A stretch of 64,000 bases of DNA from Spironucleus salmonicida (GCA_000497125.2 CM035322.1:752001-816000); one strand, 5' to 3'. Counted from the stretch's first letter, positions 12,288 through 24,678 are shown. A program made the numbers and translations. The notes: a model not told the origin generated them from the sequence alone.

Positions 12288-13019
12288 AGTATATGGAGTC
12301 CCCATTTAATATATGTTATAGTCCAACGTTAAACATAGTTTTAGGATACTTCGGTTCCAAAAGGAAGTAATGTATTATAATGCAGTATTTATTATTACTT
12401 GTAATATTTGTTCAAAAATATTTTGTGGTGAGAAGTACAATTAAAATAAAAATTATATACTGACTATAATTATTTACAACAGTTATTCTATTTTAATATT
12501 CATTACAAAATATATTTTATAGAAATTAACCGGAATTAACAGAAGAATTCAATGCTTAGCATTTTTTAGTTGCATTTTTCTTTTAATTTTCGTATATTAT
12601 TATACATAATAATTATATTTAAAAGTTTTGACAATTACTAGAATGCTAATGTTCGTGTGCACTTGCCAATATTAGAGAATTTAAGTAAAAGATTGAATTT
12701 TAAACATTAAATAATAAAATTATGTGTACGGATGCAAAAACTTTCACGGTAGTAGTGCCTTAGTTTTTTATGTTATACACTTACTGGAGTGATATAGGTT
12801 TTGAATGAAATAAGTATTAGTGGGATTTATTACTAAGAAAAGAATCGTTATTTTAGCAACCTCTAAAATATTGTCCTAACAGAAAAACTATAATGAAAAC
12901 AAAGACAATACAATTCATAAGTATATTTATTAATGATTAAACTTCACTTTCATTGCCAAAAATTAAAATAAATACATCCATAAAAGTTTAAATAATTTCA
13001 TCAACTACAAATGGACGAA
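12288..13019. other. AT-rich intergenic DNA
   Basis: Lies between the decayed gene and the 3' end of UPF1. No supported gene; chance long TGA-free frames occur because TGA is rare in AT-rich DNA. Confidence 0.5.
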
Positions 13020-15719
13020 TCATTCTTAAATAGTCTAAGTTGATGCAAGTGTCAACATGGTGATTTAAGTTCCAACAAACAAAGCAGATTTATCCTGATA
13101 AAATTAAATGACATCTCTCCAGATTCCTTTAGGTTTGGATAAATGAGTTGCATTACCAATAATAATAAACATATTTCGAGCTCTAGTAAATGCCACGTTT
13201 ACACGATTTTTCTAGTGTAAGAACCCAATTAAGTCTTTGTCATTGGAACGAACAGCAGAGAAAATGATAACATCTTTTTCTCGACCTTAAAACCCATCTA
13301 CAGAATTTACTTCTATCTATGGATAATTAACTAACTGATTTTTAAGCAGCGATTGTTATGCTGCATATGGTGTAATAATACCAATATTCTGTTAATTTAT
13401 CTTATATTCGATTAATAACTACTATATCATAGAAAGAACAGAATCTGCCTCAACGTTATTATAATATGACATTGATGAATCTTAACTTTCTTCTGATTAA
13501 AGACTCCAGAATAAAGATGGGAAATTAGGTGGGAATTTTTTAGTAATAATTGGCTAACAAGAATTTGTCTTAAAAGTTCTTTAATTTATATCAACCACAG
13601 ACTTAATCTAACCATAGTAGAACTACTCATTGGGGAATTCAAGTAGTCCGGGATGCATACGATATTGTTACAAAAGACGAATTGGCTTAATCCCTAAATT
13701 AATAAAACGCTAATACAACGATCTGCCAAATTAGGATGCTTTAGCATTTGTGCCCTCTACTACAGGTCCTAATTAGTTTTAGTCTCCTACCAAAATAAAA
13801 TGTTTTGGAACTATGGAAATAGGCATTATTGATTCAACTTCTAGAACTTGCGAAGACTCATCTAATATTAACGCTGCAAATTTAACTAAACGTATCTTAT
13901 CGCTATTAACAGCACCACAAGTAGAAATAATGACATCTGCTTTACTAATTTCATATTCTTCTAGGTCCTTGTATGCATCATATACATATTTTCCAGTATT
14001 CTCTTCAGACATAAAAATATTTAGAATAAAATATTAATTTATACTATCGTTTAAATCTTAAGATATCACATTATTATTAACATATGAATTAGACCTGACA
14101 TTAGATCGAATAATGTTATGCAATGAAATGCTTTTTAACTCCGGTGACACGCTTTAATCATTAAATTCTTCCCTAGATTTGGCATAGATACGAAGAACAT
14201 TCGCTTTAACTTTGTGGCAAAATAAAGCTATATTATCTGCTGCAATATTAGAACCAGTACAACAAAGTATTTATTGATCATTATATTATTTTAACAAGCA
14301 CAAAACCAATATAGCCGATGTATAAGTTTTACCTCCTCCTGGGCAACCTTAAATTAGGCTTATACTATTTGTTAATGCTGTTTTGATAGCTAATGTCTAA
14401 TATTCATTTGGATACTAGCAATGAACCTAATCAAGATCGGCTTTTACAGAAGTAATAATATTTTAAACATTATCTAACTAGGGAATATAACACTTTGCTT
14501 CTTTGAGGAGACTCTAAATGTCTCCTTCACCCTTTAATATTTTTAAGTTTATTTCACTTGAAAAATTAATATACTTTATTGTCGAAATCATTAAATGCAT
14601 CATAAAATTTGTTTATGAATATTTAAGAGAATATATTACATCATCGTCCGCACGAAATACATCATGGTCATTAAATAAGATGTTATGTATAGATGTAGCA
14701 TTTTCTGACAACTTAATACTATTTAGTTCTATCTTATTAGCTTCATGTATGACAACCTGTAAACACACTTTTGGAGGAGCAGAATACAATTTAACTATTA
14801 TTGTATCATCAACCGACCTGATTAGGCCTGTCAGTATATGAACTTATCCTTATGCCATTTATACTTCCAAACAAATTTCGTCACCAGGTCTAATAATTTA
14901 ATTGCATAATCTTTAATACCTAGGCCAAGAGAAAAATGCTTCAAATAATTAGCCGTCTTTAGTTCTGAATTAAACTGCAGTTGTTGAAAGTAATTACTTA
15001 CCTTACTCAATTTAAATATCTTTAGTTAAAAATTCTACTTTCAGTGCTTTTATCATAAAATCCGAATAAGTAAATATTTTAGTAGCCAACGAATTAATCT
15101 TTTATTATAGTGTTGGATTGTTTACAGCTACTAGAAGTTCATCTTCTATAATGATTGCTCCATCCTAAATTTCTTACTAAAACTAAAATTACAAATAAGG
15201 CATATTTGATACCATTTTAACATCTTATCCACATTAAGGGAATCTTTACGGAATAATGAATAATTAACTATTAAGCAAATCTAACTCTCTCTATCTGTCC
15301 GAAACATCGCAAACTAATTACTATTCAATTTTTTTAATATGTGCCTTGGCAACTGCCGTTTCGTTTAGATTTTCGAGATTTTTATACTCCTCTATAAGCT
15401 CTTTACTTGGGGTGCCGAGCAAAAATAGAACTTTGTTCTTAGAAATAACTGAGAAACTATCTTCAGTTTTATGATTCCTACATAAATAACTTTCGTCAAT
15501 ATCCTTATATAGTGACACAATATTCTCTCTACCACAATCTTTACAGCAAGGAATGCCTTTATATGGGAATTCAAATGAGGTATGACTTGTTTCTTTGATA
15601 TGACGTAAAATATGAGAAATTGATTTCTCATTTAGTTAGCTGTTACAAAAATGAAGATTACATTTAGTGCATCTTGCCAGCAAAAACTTAGACGTTAAAT
15701 CACAATATTCGCATTTCAT
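13020..15719 (-). CDS. UPF1: UPF1 RNA helicase (nonsense-mediated decay)
   Basis: An 899-aa SF1 helicase. The N-terminal CH zinc domain is evident: CEYCDLTSKFLLARCTKC at residues 3-20, further Cys and His pairs to about residue 80. A 1B-type beta domain follows. Walker A is GCPGGGKT near residue 455, motif II ILDESSQ near 620, motif III GDYQNQLGPVV near 645, QYRMHP near 675, and motifs V/VI VDGFQGREKD and NRVNVAFTRAR near 815-845. UPF1 monitors premature stops, so its presence in a genome that has lost two stop codons is notable. The gene has many TAA and TAG Gln codons, including one in the conserved GFQGRE motif, where UPF1 proteins have Gln. Moderately AT-rich. Confidence 0.93.
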
Positions 15720-15802
15720 TTGTACGAGGAGTGAAAATTAAAAATATAAATCTCCTTGTATATTGTATAATAATATATATGTATTCCAAATTGAAGGTAT
15801 TA

Positions 15803-15812
15803 AATATTATAC
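15803..15812 (+). promoter_or_regulatory. TATA-like element upstream of the 131-aa gene
   Basis: AATATTATAC lies 17 bases before the ATG at 15830, at the junction from AT-rich to GC-rich DNA. Similar elements at similar spacing precede other GC-rich genes here (29661, 50607). Confidence 0.4.
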
Positions 15813-15829
15813 GCTCCGCTGCCCCCATA

Positions 15830-16225
15830 ATGGAGAACTAAATATTTGCGTCATGGACCAAATCCCTTACAAAGGATATGCCCGCGAGCCAGTACAATGC
15901 GAAAAACGTCCAGAATCGACTGTATTCCAATAAATATGTGCTGTTTGAGGACCTATACGCGACAAACCCGCAGGCCGTCCAGTTGCCGTCCATCCAGCAA
16001 AAGTTTCAGCGGAAGGCGACGAATTCGAAGCCACAGAACGCCAAGGCGCTCACACGCCGTTTAGATGCGTCGCCGCCTCTCGCCAGGGCGTTATCAGAAG
16101 TCCAATCGCTACAGGACCGTTTTCAGCAGTTACGGAAAGCGGCAAGGTCAGGGCCCCTGGACCGCTCGAACCTGCGCTTTAGCACGCTGCTGCTCAGCTC
16201 GTAGACGTTTCAGAACATCAAGTGA
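15830..16225 (+). CDS. hypothetical 131-aa protein
   Basis: A GC-rich, basic, Gln- and Ser-rich protein without membrane segments; family not recognised. One TAA (codon 4) and one TAG (16202) are in frame; the TGA stop is at 16223-16225. It diverges from UPF1 with only about 110 bases between the two starts, so they may share a promoter region. Probably largely disordered. A flagellar or cytoskeletal role is possible but nothing in the sequence shows it. Confidence 0.65.
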
Positions 16226-17101
16226 AGCGTTTTGTGTGTTTGCAGGCTTCGAATTTGGGTATAATGCATTATTATATGTTAATATCGACTAAATTATTCT
16301 ACGGGTGTTTACGTATAGTATCTCGAAGAGCTGGGATGTAAACTGAGATTTTGATAGGGTGGAGCTAGGCAGTACAGAGATGGAGGTTTGTGGATCGGAA
16401 TCTTCGATATTACGCTTTGTAAATTACACTAACTTAATCTAATTCCAGTTTATATATGAATATAATATAATAATATATAAAATATTTTGTTTCTGGATAT
16501 TTCGAGCATCTTGTTTTCAAAGTTATGGTAGAAATATTGTGGCTAGTATTTTCAAAAATTGGTCTGTACAACTGATTGATAGTGGTAGGTGGAAAATAGT
16601 AGCTGTGCTAAAGCTTTATAGCAAAGGTGTGCTAACGAAATACGATTAAAGCGTACTAGCATAGAAATCACATTCAAGATAAAGTTACCGTACACTGAGG
16701 TTAGTTGGGTGATACAATAGAGCCGACTGAAACGAACTTAGGGTCGTAACAAAAAGAAATAGCACTTGATTGGATAAATAATTCTTAGGTTTTAACAGTT
16801 CATCATAGCTCCAGTTTACGGGAGAGAGACCTGTAGCTTACTGTATAAAAATCTGAGTGAGACCAATTAAATATACTGTAAATGCCTATAATAAATATCT
16901 ATTTATTATGAATTTTAAGCCAATAGCTGTATGGTTAAAATAGTTTTCTTAGATATAATTTTAAGTGTTTTGACACAAGTAGCAGTTGCAATTTTATATG
17001 TTGATTTGCCAAAAAATAGATCTTGTGGAGATTTTAAGGATACAAAATTGTGCTGCCTGAGGATTATTAGTTTCGATGCTCAGAACCAAAAATAGTTATG
17101 C
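16226..17101. other. intergenic region
   Basis: Mixed-composition DNA without a supported gene. A TGA-free frame from an ATG at 16931 has a hydrophobic start but soon runs antisense into the WD40 gene, so it is not called. Confidence 0.45.
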
Positions 17102-18073
17102 TCACTCCTATTTATATTGAACACTCCAAATACAAACCCTTCCATCTTTACCAAAGCTGCAAACATCGCCACTATTCATGACAAAAATTCCCATAATTTC
17201 ATTTCCATGTGCTTAAAATGTACCTATGCTTCGCTTAACTCCAGGATTCCAACCTGTGATAAAACCGGTTTCGCTAGCCTAAAACAATACACGTTTTTCA
17301 GGTACCCATACAACACTCCTAATTTTCTTATTATCATACTTCAATTCACCCAGAGCCTTAGAAATTTTTTCCTAACCTGAAGTACCGGCATGCCAAACGA
17401 GTATTTTCCCACTATGATCACAGGAAAAAATATATCTAGAACGATAATCCATAAAAACTGCACGAACTGGATCAATATGGGATAGATTAACTGTATCGGG
17501 ATCACCTAAAACAAAAACTAAAGTAGGAATATCGACTCTAGGATCTTTACAATCATAAACTGGAATACCTTTTCCATGCGTTCCCAGGTATAATTTACCA
17601 CCAACATCATCATATGTAATAGTACGAATTGGTTTATCAGATAACTAGTACGAGTTAATCAGTTTTTGAGCTATGGTATCATAAACAAAAAGTTTTCCAT
17701 CAAAACCAGCACAAAATATCAGATCCGATTCAAATTTAAAAATAATGGAAGACAGCTCTCTTTTAGACCATGTAAATGAAGTTAACAAAGCCAACTATCC
17801 ATTTTAAATAGCTAAGATTTCGACTTTTCCACCAGCACAAGCTGCATAAACATGATGATTCTTCGTATCAAATGCCAGGCAATGAGGAATTTTTTCTAAC
17901 TTATATGCCGATACTTTATTATATGCGCCGGAGGAACGTTAGAAGTAAGTCAGAAATTGATCATCTGAACCAGTAATAATATCGCTATTAGGTAACTCGA
18001 TAACAGAATTTATTGCTTTCGATGACGCAATTAACTATATTGATAGAACCGCTGCAATGTCTGTACAAGTCAT
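17102..18073 (-). CDS. WD40-repeat beta-propeller protein
   Basis: A 323-aa protein with degenerate WD repeats. Examples are IITGSDDQFLTYF, IFCAGFDGKLFVYD, IFSCDHSGKILVWH, and a last blade ending CSFGKDGRVCIW. The spacing of about 40 residues and the GH/D...W/Y.D pattern suggest six or seven blades, so this is probably a complete propeller used as a binding scaffold. Several in-frame TAA/TAG Gln codons; stop TGA at 17102-17104. The partner or pathway cannot be told from the sequence. Confidence 0.75.
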
Positions 18074-18239
18074 TGATTTGAAAAGAAAATGAAATTGATT
18101 TTCAATTATTATATACTAATTAATATTTATAAAATTGATTTATACCGAATATATACTAAAAATATAATATCTTAGTATCATATTTGTAGAAAAGCACTAT
18201 TATACAATATACAATACTACCTTCGCATTACCGTCGGAA

Positions 18240-18479
18240 ATGCAGGAAAGGCCGAAACTGATCTATTTACCCCGTGAGGTACAGCAGTATGTCATCGACC
18301 TGGAAAACAAGCTGGAGAACTTACAGACCTTCTGTGCACGCCGCCCAGACTACAAAAACACCTTCCAACTTGACCCTACCAGGATCAAGTTTGTAGAGGA
18401 TTTCACAGAAATGTCGGTCGCAGAGAAGGCCATTTTCAACCTGGAGTATCACAACGAGGACGAGGAGGTCAGTTTTTGA
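18240..18479 (+). CDS. hypothetical 79-aa protein
   Basis: A GC-rich small protein beginning MQERPKLIYLPREVQQYV, with an acidic C-terminus (HNEDEEVSF) and a TGA stop. It has a short predicted coiled coil near residues 18-30 and no membrane segment. It contains no TAA/TAG codons. It lies divergent from the WD40 gene with AT-rich DNA between. Family not recognised. Confidence 0.65.
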   Translation: MQERPKLIYLPREVQQYVIDLENKLENLQTFCARRPDYKNTFQLDPTRIKFVEDFTEMSVAEKAIFNLEYHNEDEEVSF

Positions 18480-18504
18480 GCGAATTCTAGTGAGCAAATC
18501 CCCC

Positions 18505-18663
18505 TCACCTCAGCAGCCGCCCCGCAAGGGCTCCAGCCCCCGCTAGCGCTGCCACGAGGACGCTGATTTCAACTGCACGCAACTGTCCAACTCCGGAAAC
18601 AACCGCAAGGTATACAAGCCAAGCGGGCTCCGCGAACGCGAATGCATTCGGTTCGAACTCCAT
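18505..18663 (-). CDS. hypothetical 52-aa protein with one or two membrane helices
   Basis: A very small GC-rich frame ending in TGA. After an acidic, Phe-rich start (MEFEPNAFAF) come hydrophobic segments at about residues 15-28 and 31-48 and a basic end. It starts about 50 bases after the stop of the large coiled-coil gene on the same strand. The arrangement resembles small ER membrane accessory subunits, but I cannot assign one. Codon use matches neighbouring GC-rich genes. Confidence 0.45.
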   Translation of the reverse strand: MEFEPNAFAFAEPAWLVYLAVVSGVGQLRAVEISVLVAALAGAGALAGRLLR

Positions 18664-18711
18664 TTTCTGCGTTCGCAGAATCGGAAATAAAGTCACTCCG
18701 AGGCGGCGGTC

Positions 18712-20232
18712 TCAATCGAAGTCCTCTATGTCATCAAACTCAGCGGCATAGCGTACGCTTAGCTTGGGGTGCTCCGTATTATTGTCGATGACGCTAGTTT
18801 AGATCCCGCTCATTTAGATCACGGGCCCAGTATCGAACAGGGTCAGCGAGCCAGAATCTTTGAGACCCAGGGATTCGACTTATTTACAATCATTTACTTC
18901 GTTTCCTTCTATTGAGTTGTCGCACTTTACGTTTGTCCCTTCGTGCGATTATGTGTTTTTGGTGGTGTTTCCTTCCAGTGAACTAGTGCTTTTTATATCT
19001 TTTACATCGTTTCCCTCCAGTTCCTCTCTCCCACTGCCACTGCCGCTCCCCAATAAATCCTCAAACTTGCGCGCGATCGATGCTTTTGGCTAAATTGGCG
19101 CAATTTCGGGTTCTGCGCCTTCTACCGCATCCTAAAGGCCCATCGGCATATCGTCAGGCTGCATTTTACCTTAAATTTCTCCCACATCACTATCAGGGTT
19201 TTTTAAACAGCCCATATCCTCTTAAAGGTCCAGCGACATATCGTCCAGGGGGTCAACCTCCGTTTTGCCTTTTACTAACGCGCTGTCGATCTCGATGTTG
19301 TCCCCAGAACACGTCAAAGCGTCAACATGTCCATTTTAAACAGCTTTTCTCCCCATTTGGACGCGCTTTTCAACCCGAAATTCGTCACCGCCGATGACGC
19401 GCTGCTTTTCCTGCTCAACAGCACCACACGGCGCCGCCTCGGGCTCGCTGGAGTCCAGCAGCAGCTTTTCGAGCTCGGAATCAGAGGAAATCGGCTTTGC
19501 GCGCCTCCGGACAGGCTTCTTGCGGCCCTCCTTGAGCTCCTGCTGCAGGTGGTTCTTGAGCGGGAGCTCCAGGCTGGCCACGGAGCGGCTACCCTTCGCC
19601 CGCACCTTCTTCGCGCTCCCAGGGCGCGGTTTCGCCTCCGCTTCGGCCTGAATCATTATATCAGGTTCGATTAGCATATCTACACTCTGCGCCATTTTCG
19701 CCTCTATTTTCACCTCGGTAATGAAAACTTGATCCGTTATATCATCTGTTTAAACTGCAAATTCAATTCCATTTTCAATTTCCACTCCACCTGCCCGAAC
19801 GATTTTCAGCTTTTTTTCAAATTCGACGTGAAAAATTCCTTCCTGAATTTTGATTTTCCGCTTCAAATTCGTCATTTCCGCTTCTTTTTGCGCCAAAACT
19901 TCGGCCTGGCCGTCCAAATCGGCGTGCAATTGCGCGTTTTTGACGCTCAAAACGCGCGCGGCGGCGGCCAGTTTCTCGTTCTGAACCTGCAGCGTTTCGG
20001 CGTCTTTCTGCCGCTGGAAGGCCTGGTCCTTGTAGGTCTCCGCCAGGGCCGCCAGCTGGCCCGCGCGCTGCTGGAACTGCGAGAGCAGCTGCTGCGTCTC
20101 CTCCAGCGTGATTTCTAAGACTTTTTTGCTCAGCGTCAGATCTTCGGATTCGGTCGCTATCTGCGTCAGAATGGCCTTCACTTGGTCCGGGAGGTGCTGC
20201 GAGAGCTGAATCAGGTTTTAATGCAGAGTCAT
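18712..20232 (-). CDS. coiled-coil protein of unknown function
   Basis: A 506-aa protein. Residues about 10-160 are a long heptad-like coiled coil rich in Gln, Leu, Ala and Glu. A basic linker (KPVRRRAK, near 250) and an acidic, Ser/Asp/Glu-rich disordered C-terminal half follow. The frame is free of TGA for its whole length and ends EDFD then TGA at 18712-18714, with a few TAA/TAG codons. It resembles cytoskeletal or basal-body coiled-coil proteins in general character only. No catalytic motif seen. Confidence 0.65.
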
Positions 20233-21415
20233 AATTTGTGGAATGTTAAGGTATATAAATGTATAATAATCATATTAAAATAAATAGTGGAGGGGAGAAA
20301 ATATGATAGTTAAATTATATAATAATAATAGAATTTTGAGAGAAATGAAAAAAACAGATTAGAGTGATTAATGTTATGAATTAAAAATGTTATTGTCGTT
20401 GCAGGCTAGGAGCGTGAGAAGTAAGTAATTAGTACAAATAGTGATATTTAAAAATATATAATGGCATAAATATAGTGTAAAGTTGATTGTGAAAATTGGA
20501 TGGCACAAGTCGAGCCCAGCATGGAATTCGGTTAATTGAAACTAGAAACTAGTAATTTCAACTAATTCTGAAAATATCAGCTATAACGTAATTTTATCTG
20601 CTGGAGATGGAAATTTTTACAATAAATACAAGCTAATTGATACATAATGTATATAAATTGTTAGTAGAGCTATTTTCATCTATAATTTTTTTATTAAAAT
20701 GCTGATCTGAAACAAATTCAGTTTTTGAAAGCTTGAACTAAAAGTTTATGACTAAATAGCTATGCTTTGATGTAATAAATGGGGAAGTTTGCTGATTCTG
20801 AATAGTTTTTTCTATTTAAACTGAAATTAAATTTATATTGGTTTTAATAATCACAGAGTTGAAGGTATTGTTACTACTGTTACACGTTAAGGTTTACTAC
20901 CATAAAAATGTATTCTATTAAAATAACGTAAACATGAGCAGATTCAATTATTCTTAACTACTTATACTTAATTATCTATTATCAATGTAATTTATGCATT
21001 TGAAAATAAATATTATATTTCATATAAATTTAAATAAGCTATTTTGTTGCTTGTTTCCTTATTTATCACATTCCATAATTTTTACTTAATCAAAAAAACT
21101 AGAAATTAGTTTTCTTTTACTATAACATTTATTTTAATAAAAAGTTGACACTATTTTTATAACTCAATAAATATAATTTTTAATGAAGTAAAATATTATT
21201 AAAACTTAACATGTTAGAAAAATAACTTAATAATATTAATAAAATAAATACTGTTAGAATAAATCCCTGATTAACTATCACTAAAATTATACATATATAA
21301 TCTTAATTTAATTTTGGATGATAGATTCTTTAATCGATAACATTACGCATCGAAACTAAATTTAGTTACTTATTCTTTATATAATAACTGAATAAACTAC
21401 TGATAAATTTGTAAA
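20233..21415. other. AT-rich intergenic DNA
   Basis: About 1.2 kb of AT-rich sequence with no supported coding frame or RNA gene. A short GC-richer patch near 20495-20530 has no readable protein. Confidence 0.45.
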
Positions 21416-21733
21416 ATGGGAGTTGTAAAATCTATCTTAAGTGATGACACTAAAGATCTAGTTGATCACTTTTAACACCCTATGAAGAAGAACTAGTCTG
21501 AAATATTAACTATTATGACATAGAAGACGGACTTTTCTACAGCATCTTTAAAGGAGCTACGCTCATTATTTTCTCCTTTAGAAACCCCAGAAAAAATAGT
21601 AGAAACAGACGAAATAGAAGATTTAATTGACAGAATTAGTTTTATAAAATTAGATGCACATAACAATGATAGTGGAGTTATTTCCTAAAGAATTATCTCA
21701 ATGGATTTTGGTAATTGCAGTGTTGATGTTTGA
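21416..21733 (+). CDS. Met-Gly small protein (putative N-myristoylated), family member
   Basis: A 105-aa product starting MGVVKSILSDDTK. Gly-2 and Ser-6 fit the N-myristoylation consensus. The opening closely matches the proteins at 25306 (MGVLASIISSDEK) and 22792 (MGALTTVLKDDEY): Met-Gly, small and hydrophobic residues, then a Ser/Asp/Glu cluster. The remainder is acidic and polar. It uses TAA and TAG as Gln and stops at TGA. It is probably membrane-associated through the lipid, which is inference. Confidence 0.65.
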
Positions 21734-22791
21734 GTAGATACTAGAAATATATATAAATAGTTAGTTTTATTTTAATCACTCTAGCATTATCTAGGCGATA
21801 TTCTCAGCTATGTACTAGTGACGAACTTACTTACATAATTTATTTACATTACTTATATTCTATCCAATATTTTAAGAAAATTTTATTATATAATTATTGT
21901 TCTTACCTTAATACTAAAAATAATTGTTTTCAACGTATATCATAAAGTATTTAGTAAATCTATAAATAATATAATATGGGTTTCATATTATTATATTAAA
22001 AATTATTAATATATGGAAATATAGATGATTAATCTAACAGAAAAAGTATTTTATAAATATTATTATTTGTTTGATTGGTATTAATCGATTGCGGACACTA
22101 ATGAGACTACATAAATAAAATGTAGATAATAATTTTATTATTAAGTTTATTATTTCTTTAGTTTAATTGATAGATGCTATATATTATCCTAATTAAAGAT
22201 TAATAAGGAGTAGCTTGAAACATTACTACTAATCAAGTAAATTTATTGCAAATTGTCGAAATATCATCCCTAATTTTAAATTTAATAGTAGATAAAATTA
22301 TATTATTATTTTTGATCAATCTCAAATTTAATAATAGTATATACATTTTCTTGTATTGATTTATTTATCAGATTAAACTAATTGAAATAAGTTTAGAAAA
22401 TAGCTAAGCAAATGATAAAAATAATATACAAAATATTTCAGTTTAAGAAAATACTGTAAATTAAAAATTATCTAATTATATTAGAGAATTAATTAATTTT
22501 TAAGTTTATGATAAACGTAGTAATAAGTTGTTATGTCCTGTTACTGTAGATAGTCGTGCATTATTAATTGACTAAATAATTATATTTACAGCGAAATCTT
22601 CCAAAAACAAAAAAGTATTATTAATTATATTTAATAAGGAAATCTATTTATCTATATATAATTTTTAATGTTTTCCCCATAATCTATGTATTTTTGATCA
22701 TTATATATATTTACACAATACATTTTGACATAAACATTTATTGTTATATCTTAATAGAATATATAATAATATTTTATCATTTCTATCAGAA
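21734..22791. other. AT-rich intergenic DNA
   Basis: Low-complexity spacer between two Met-Gly family genes. No supported gene. Confidence 0.45.
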
Positions 22792-23124
22792 ATGGGAGCT
22801 TTGACAACAGTTTTAAAAGATGATGAGTATCATCAGTAGAATGTTAAAGAAGTAGCAGGATCGCTATATCATTCTATAAAAACCTAAGAAGGATCAAAAT
22901 CTAAATTTTAGCCGCTTATTGTTTAATCAGAGTAATTATTCTCTGAAGTAAAGAGTAGTCTAGAAATGATTCAGGAAATAAAATTTATAAATGATTAGGT
23001 AAAAGTTTCAACAACTAAACTAGTGTAATCCAAGCCTAATAACATATAAGAACACATTAAATCAGGAATCTTTTAAATGGACTTAAATGAGGAAAGCTCT
23101 GAAGCTATAGCTCGAAAATAATGA
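22792..23124 (+). CDS. Met-Gly small protein (putative N-myristoylated), family member
   Basis: A 110-aa product starting MGALTTVLKDDEYHQQ. It resembles the neighbouring 21416 product at the N-terminus and in a C-terminal motif (IFQMDLNEESS versus IISMDFGNCS). More than ten TAA/TAG Gln codons occur, so it is invisible to standard-code gene finders. Hydrophilic, no membrane helix. It lies about 370 bases before a member of the EF[AS]GRI small family; the same two families are neighbours again at 46.4-47.7 kb. Confidence 0.65.
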
Positions 23125-23494
23125 TAAGCTAAAATTGTAACACATGTGTATTTAGTATTAGATTAGTGCTTACCTTACCATTTTTAATAAATTGTTATTA
23201 ACCTTTAATGTGTGACTAGTATATAAATAAAATTCCGCACTTTATTATATATTATTACCTTTTCAACAATAATAAAGCCTAACTATTTAATTCTATAAAT
23301 AAGTGTAGAAACTAAATATATTTATATTATATAGTATTAAACGTATAGTAGAATATAGGAGTGAATACTTTGATTAATGTTTAATTATAATACAAATTTT
23401 ATGCATAAATAAATAAGATGGAAACACTTATTACCTTAATATTAAAGATAAAACTGATGTATATAAAAATTTACAATGTGATTTATGAACCACA
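23125..23494. other. AT-rich intergenic DNA
   Basis: Spacer of about 370 bases between two small genes. Nothing supported. Confidence 0.45.
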
Positions 23495-23755
23495 ATGAAA
23501 ATAAAAATGATGCCCGCAACTTACCAGTCAGAGTTTTCCTTTAAGCAGTTAATGAAGGATTTATTCACTAAGAAAAATAAGCAGACTAAGCCCTTATCAA
23601 TGACTTTTTCCTCCTCTGCATAAGAATTTGCTGGACGTATTTCTACAAATGATGATGAATTACGAGCTCAACGGTATTATGACTATGATGAATCCACTGA
23701 CAATTTTGAATAGTATGAAGCACCAATTCAAGAAGATTTGCTAATAAGAAAGTGA
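23495..23755 (+). CDS. EF[AS]GRI small protein, member 1
   Basis: An 86-aa hydrophilic protein (82 aa if the in-frame ATG at 23507 is used). The core KPLSMTFSSSAQEFAGRIS matches KPLSMQFTPSSIEFSGRI at 47430 and VLSLQFSPSSIEFAGRIS at 46976. It is followed by an acidic Tyr/Asp-rich stretch (YYDYDE) also present at 47430. TAA and TAG serve as Gln; stop at TGA. No known family, membrane helix or signal. Conservation of the motif across three loci supports real coding. Confidence 0.65.
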
Positions 23756-23827
23756 ATTGTATTTTTACTATGCATTTTAACTCATGTTAAATATTTCAAC
23801 TTTTAAATTATCCGAATACCTACCCTC

Positions 23828-24661
23828 TCACTCAGGTACGATGAGGAAGCACACGTCCTCCACGTTGCACTCGTTCACGCCGCGGATCATCTTGAAGTAG
23901 CCGCCCTCGCCCCAGGTGCTGCCCCAGCTGTTCTTGAGGAGCCAGTACGGGGTGTCGTTCTCCACGCCCCATCCCACGAGCATGACGGCGTGCGAGCCCT
24001 CCACCCCGCCGCTGACGTGCTCGTAGACGCCCGAGTGGTAGTAGTCGAAGTCGCCGTACACGGTGAAGGCGGTCTGCACGGTGCCGCGGAGCAGCGCCTC
24101 CATGATGCTGCGCTCGCTCTGGCATACGTACTCGAACGCCGCGCCCCGGTGGAAGTGCAGGGGGGAGCGGTCCTCGCAGCGCCTCGGGCACTTCCCGGTG
24201 GCCCCGGAGCGCCCGGAGGTGTAGGGAGCGCAGGCGTCCGCGACAGTGCCCGTGCGGACCAGGAACTGCTGGGCCAGGAGCAGCCAGCCGCCGTTGCAGC
24301 CCTCCTGCCCCTGGGTGTTGCAGGACACCACGTACTGCTCCGAGAGCGCCGTGCGGGCCGCGCCGGCGATGCAGCGGTTGTCCGCGAGCTGGTCCACCGC
24401 GGAGAAGGCCCAGCAGGAGCCGCAGCTGCCCTGGTCCCTGACGGTGTCCGGCCCGGAGCACTCGGGGCGCAGCGCGGGCCAGAGGTGCTCAAGCGGGAGG
24501 GCGCCGTCCGAGGGCACGAAGGCGGCGTAGCGTTCCGGGGCGGGGCCCGCGTGCGGTCTGGGCAGGAGGGGCCGCCTGGCAGTGGGGGCGCCCGGGACCC
24601 AGCGGAGGCCGGAGTGGGCCTGGAGCTCGCGCAGCATGGCGTCGGCGAGGGTGAGCAGCAT
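23828..24661 (-). CDS. cathepsin B-like cysteine protease, copy 1
   Basis: A 277-aa C1A protease. Catalytic Cys-83 lies in [11 protein letters not shown], His-224 in [10 protein letters not shown], Asn-244 in [12 protein letters not shown]. The CNGGW motif at 122-126 is typical. It has a short prosegment and no clear occluding-loop His pair, as in Giardia cathepsin B-like enzymes. The N-terminus is only weakly hydrophobic, so secretion is uncertain. Very GC-rich, with no TAA/TAG codons. It differs from copy 2 (29688) at three residues seen here: Ala/Val-27, His/Arg-169 and Glu/Gln-214. It acts in digestion or secretion by family analogy. Confidence 0.93.
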   Translation of the reverse strand: MLLTLADAMLRELQAHSGLRWVPGAPTARRPLLPRPHAGPAPERYAAFVPSDGALPLEHLWPALRPECSGPDTVRDQGSCGSCWAFSAVDQLADNRCIAGAARTALSEQYVVSCNTQGQEGCNGGWLLLAQQFLVRTGTVADACAPYTSGRSGATGKCPRRCEDRSPLHFHRGAAFEYVCQSERSIMEALLRGTVQTAFTVYGDFDYYHSGVYEHVSGGVEGSHAVMLVGWGVENDTPYWLLKNSWGSTWGEGGYFKMIRGVNECNVEDVCFLIVPE

Positions 24662-24678
24662 TTGCGGAAGGTGCCGAG

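Noticed and set aside
16931-17380. 150-codon plus-strand frame with hydrophobic start
   Set aside because: Two thirds of it is antisense to the WD40 gene; the free part is too short and AT-rich to separate from chance.
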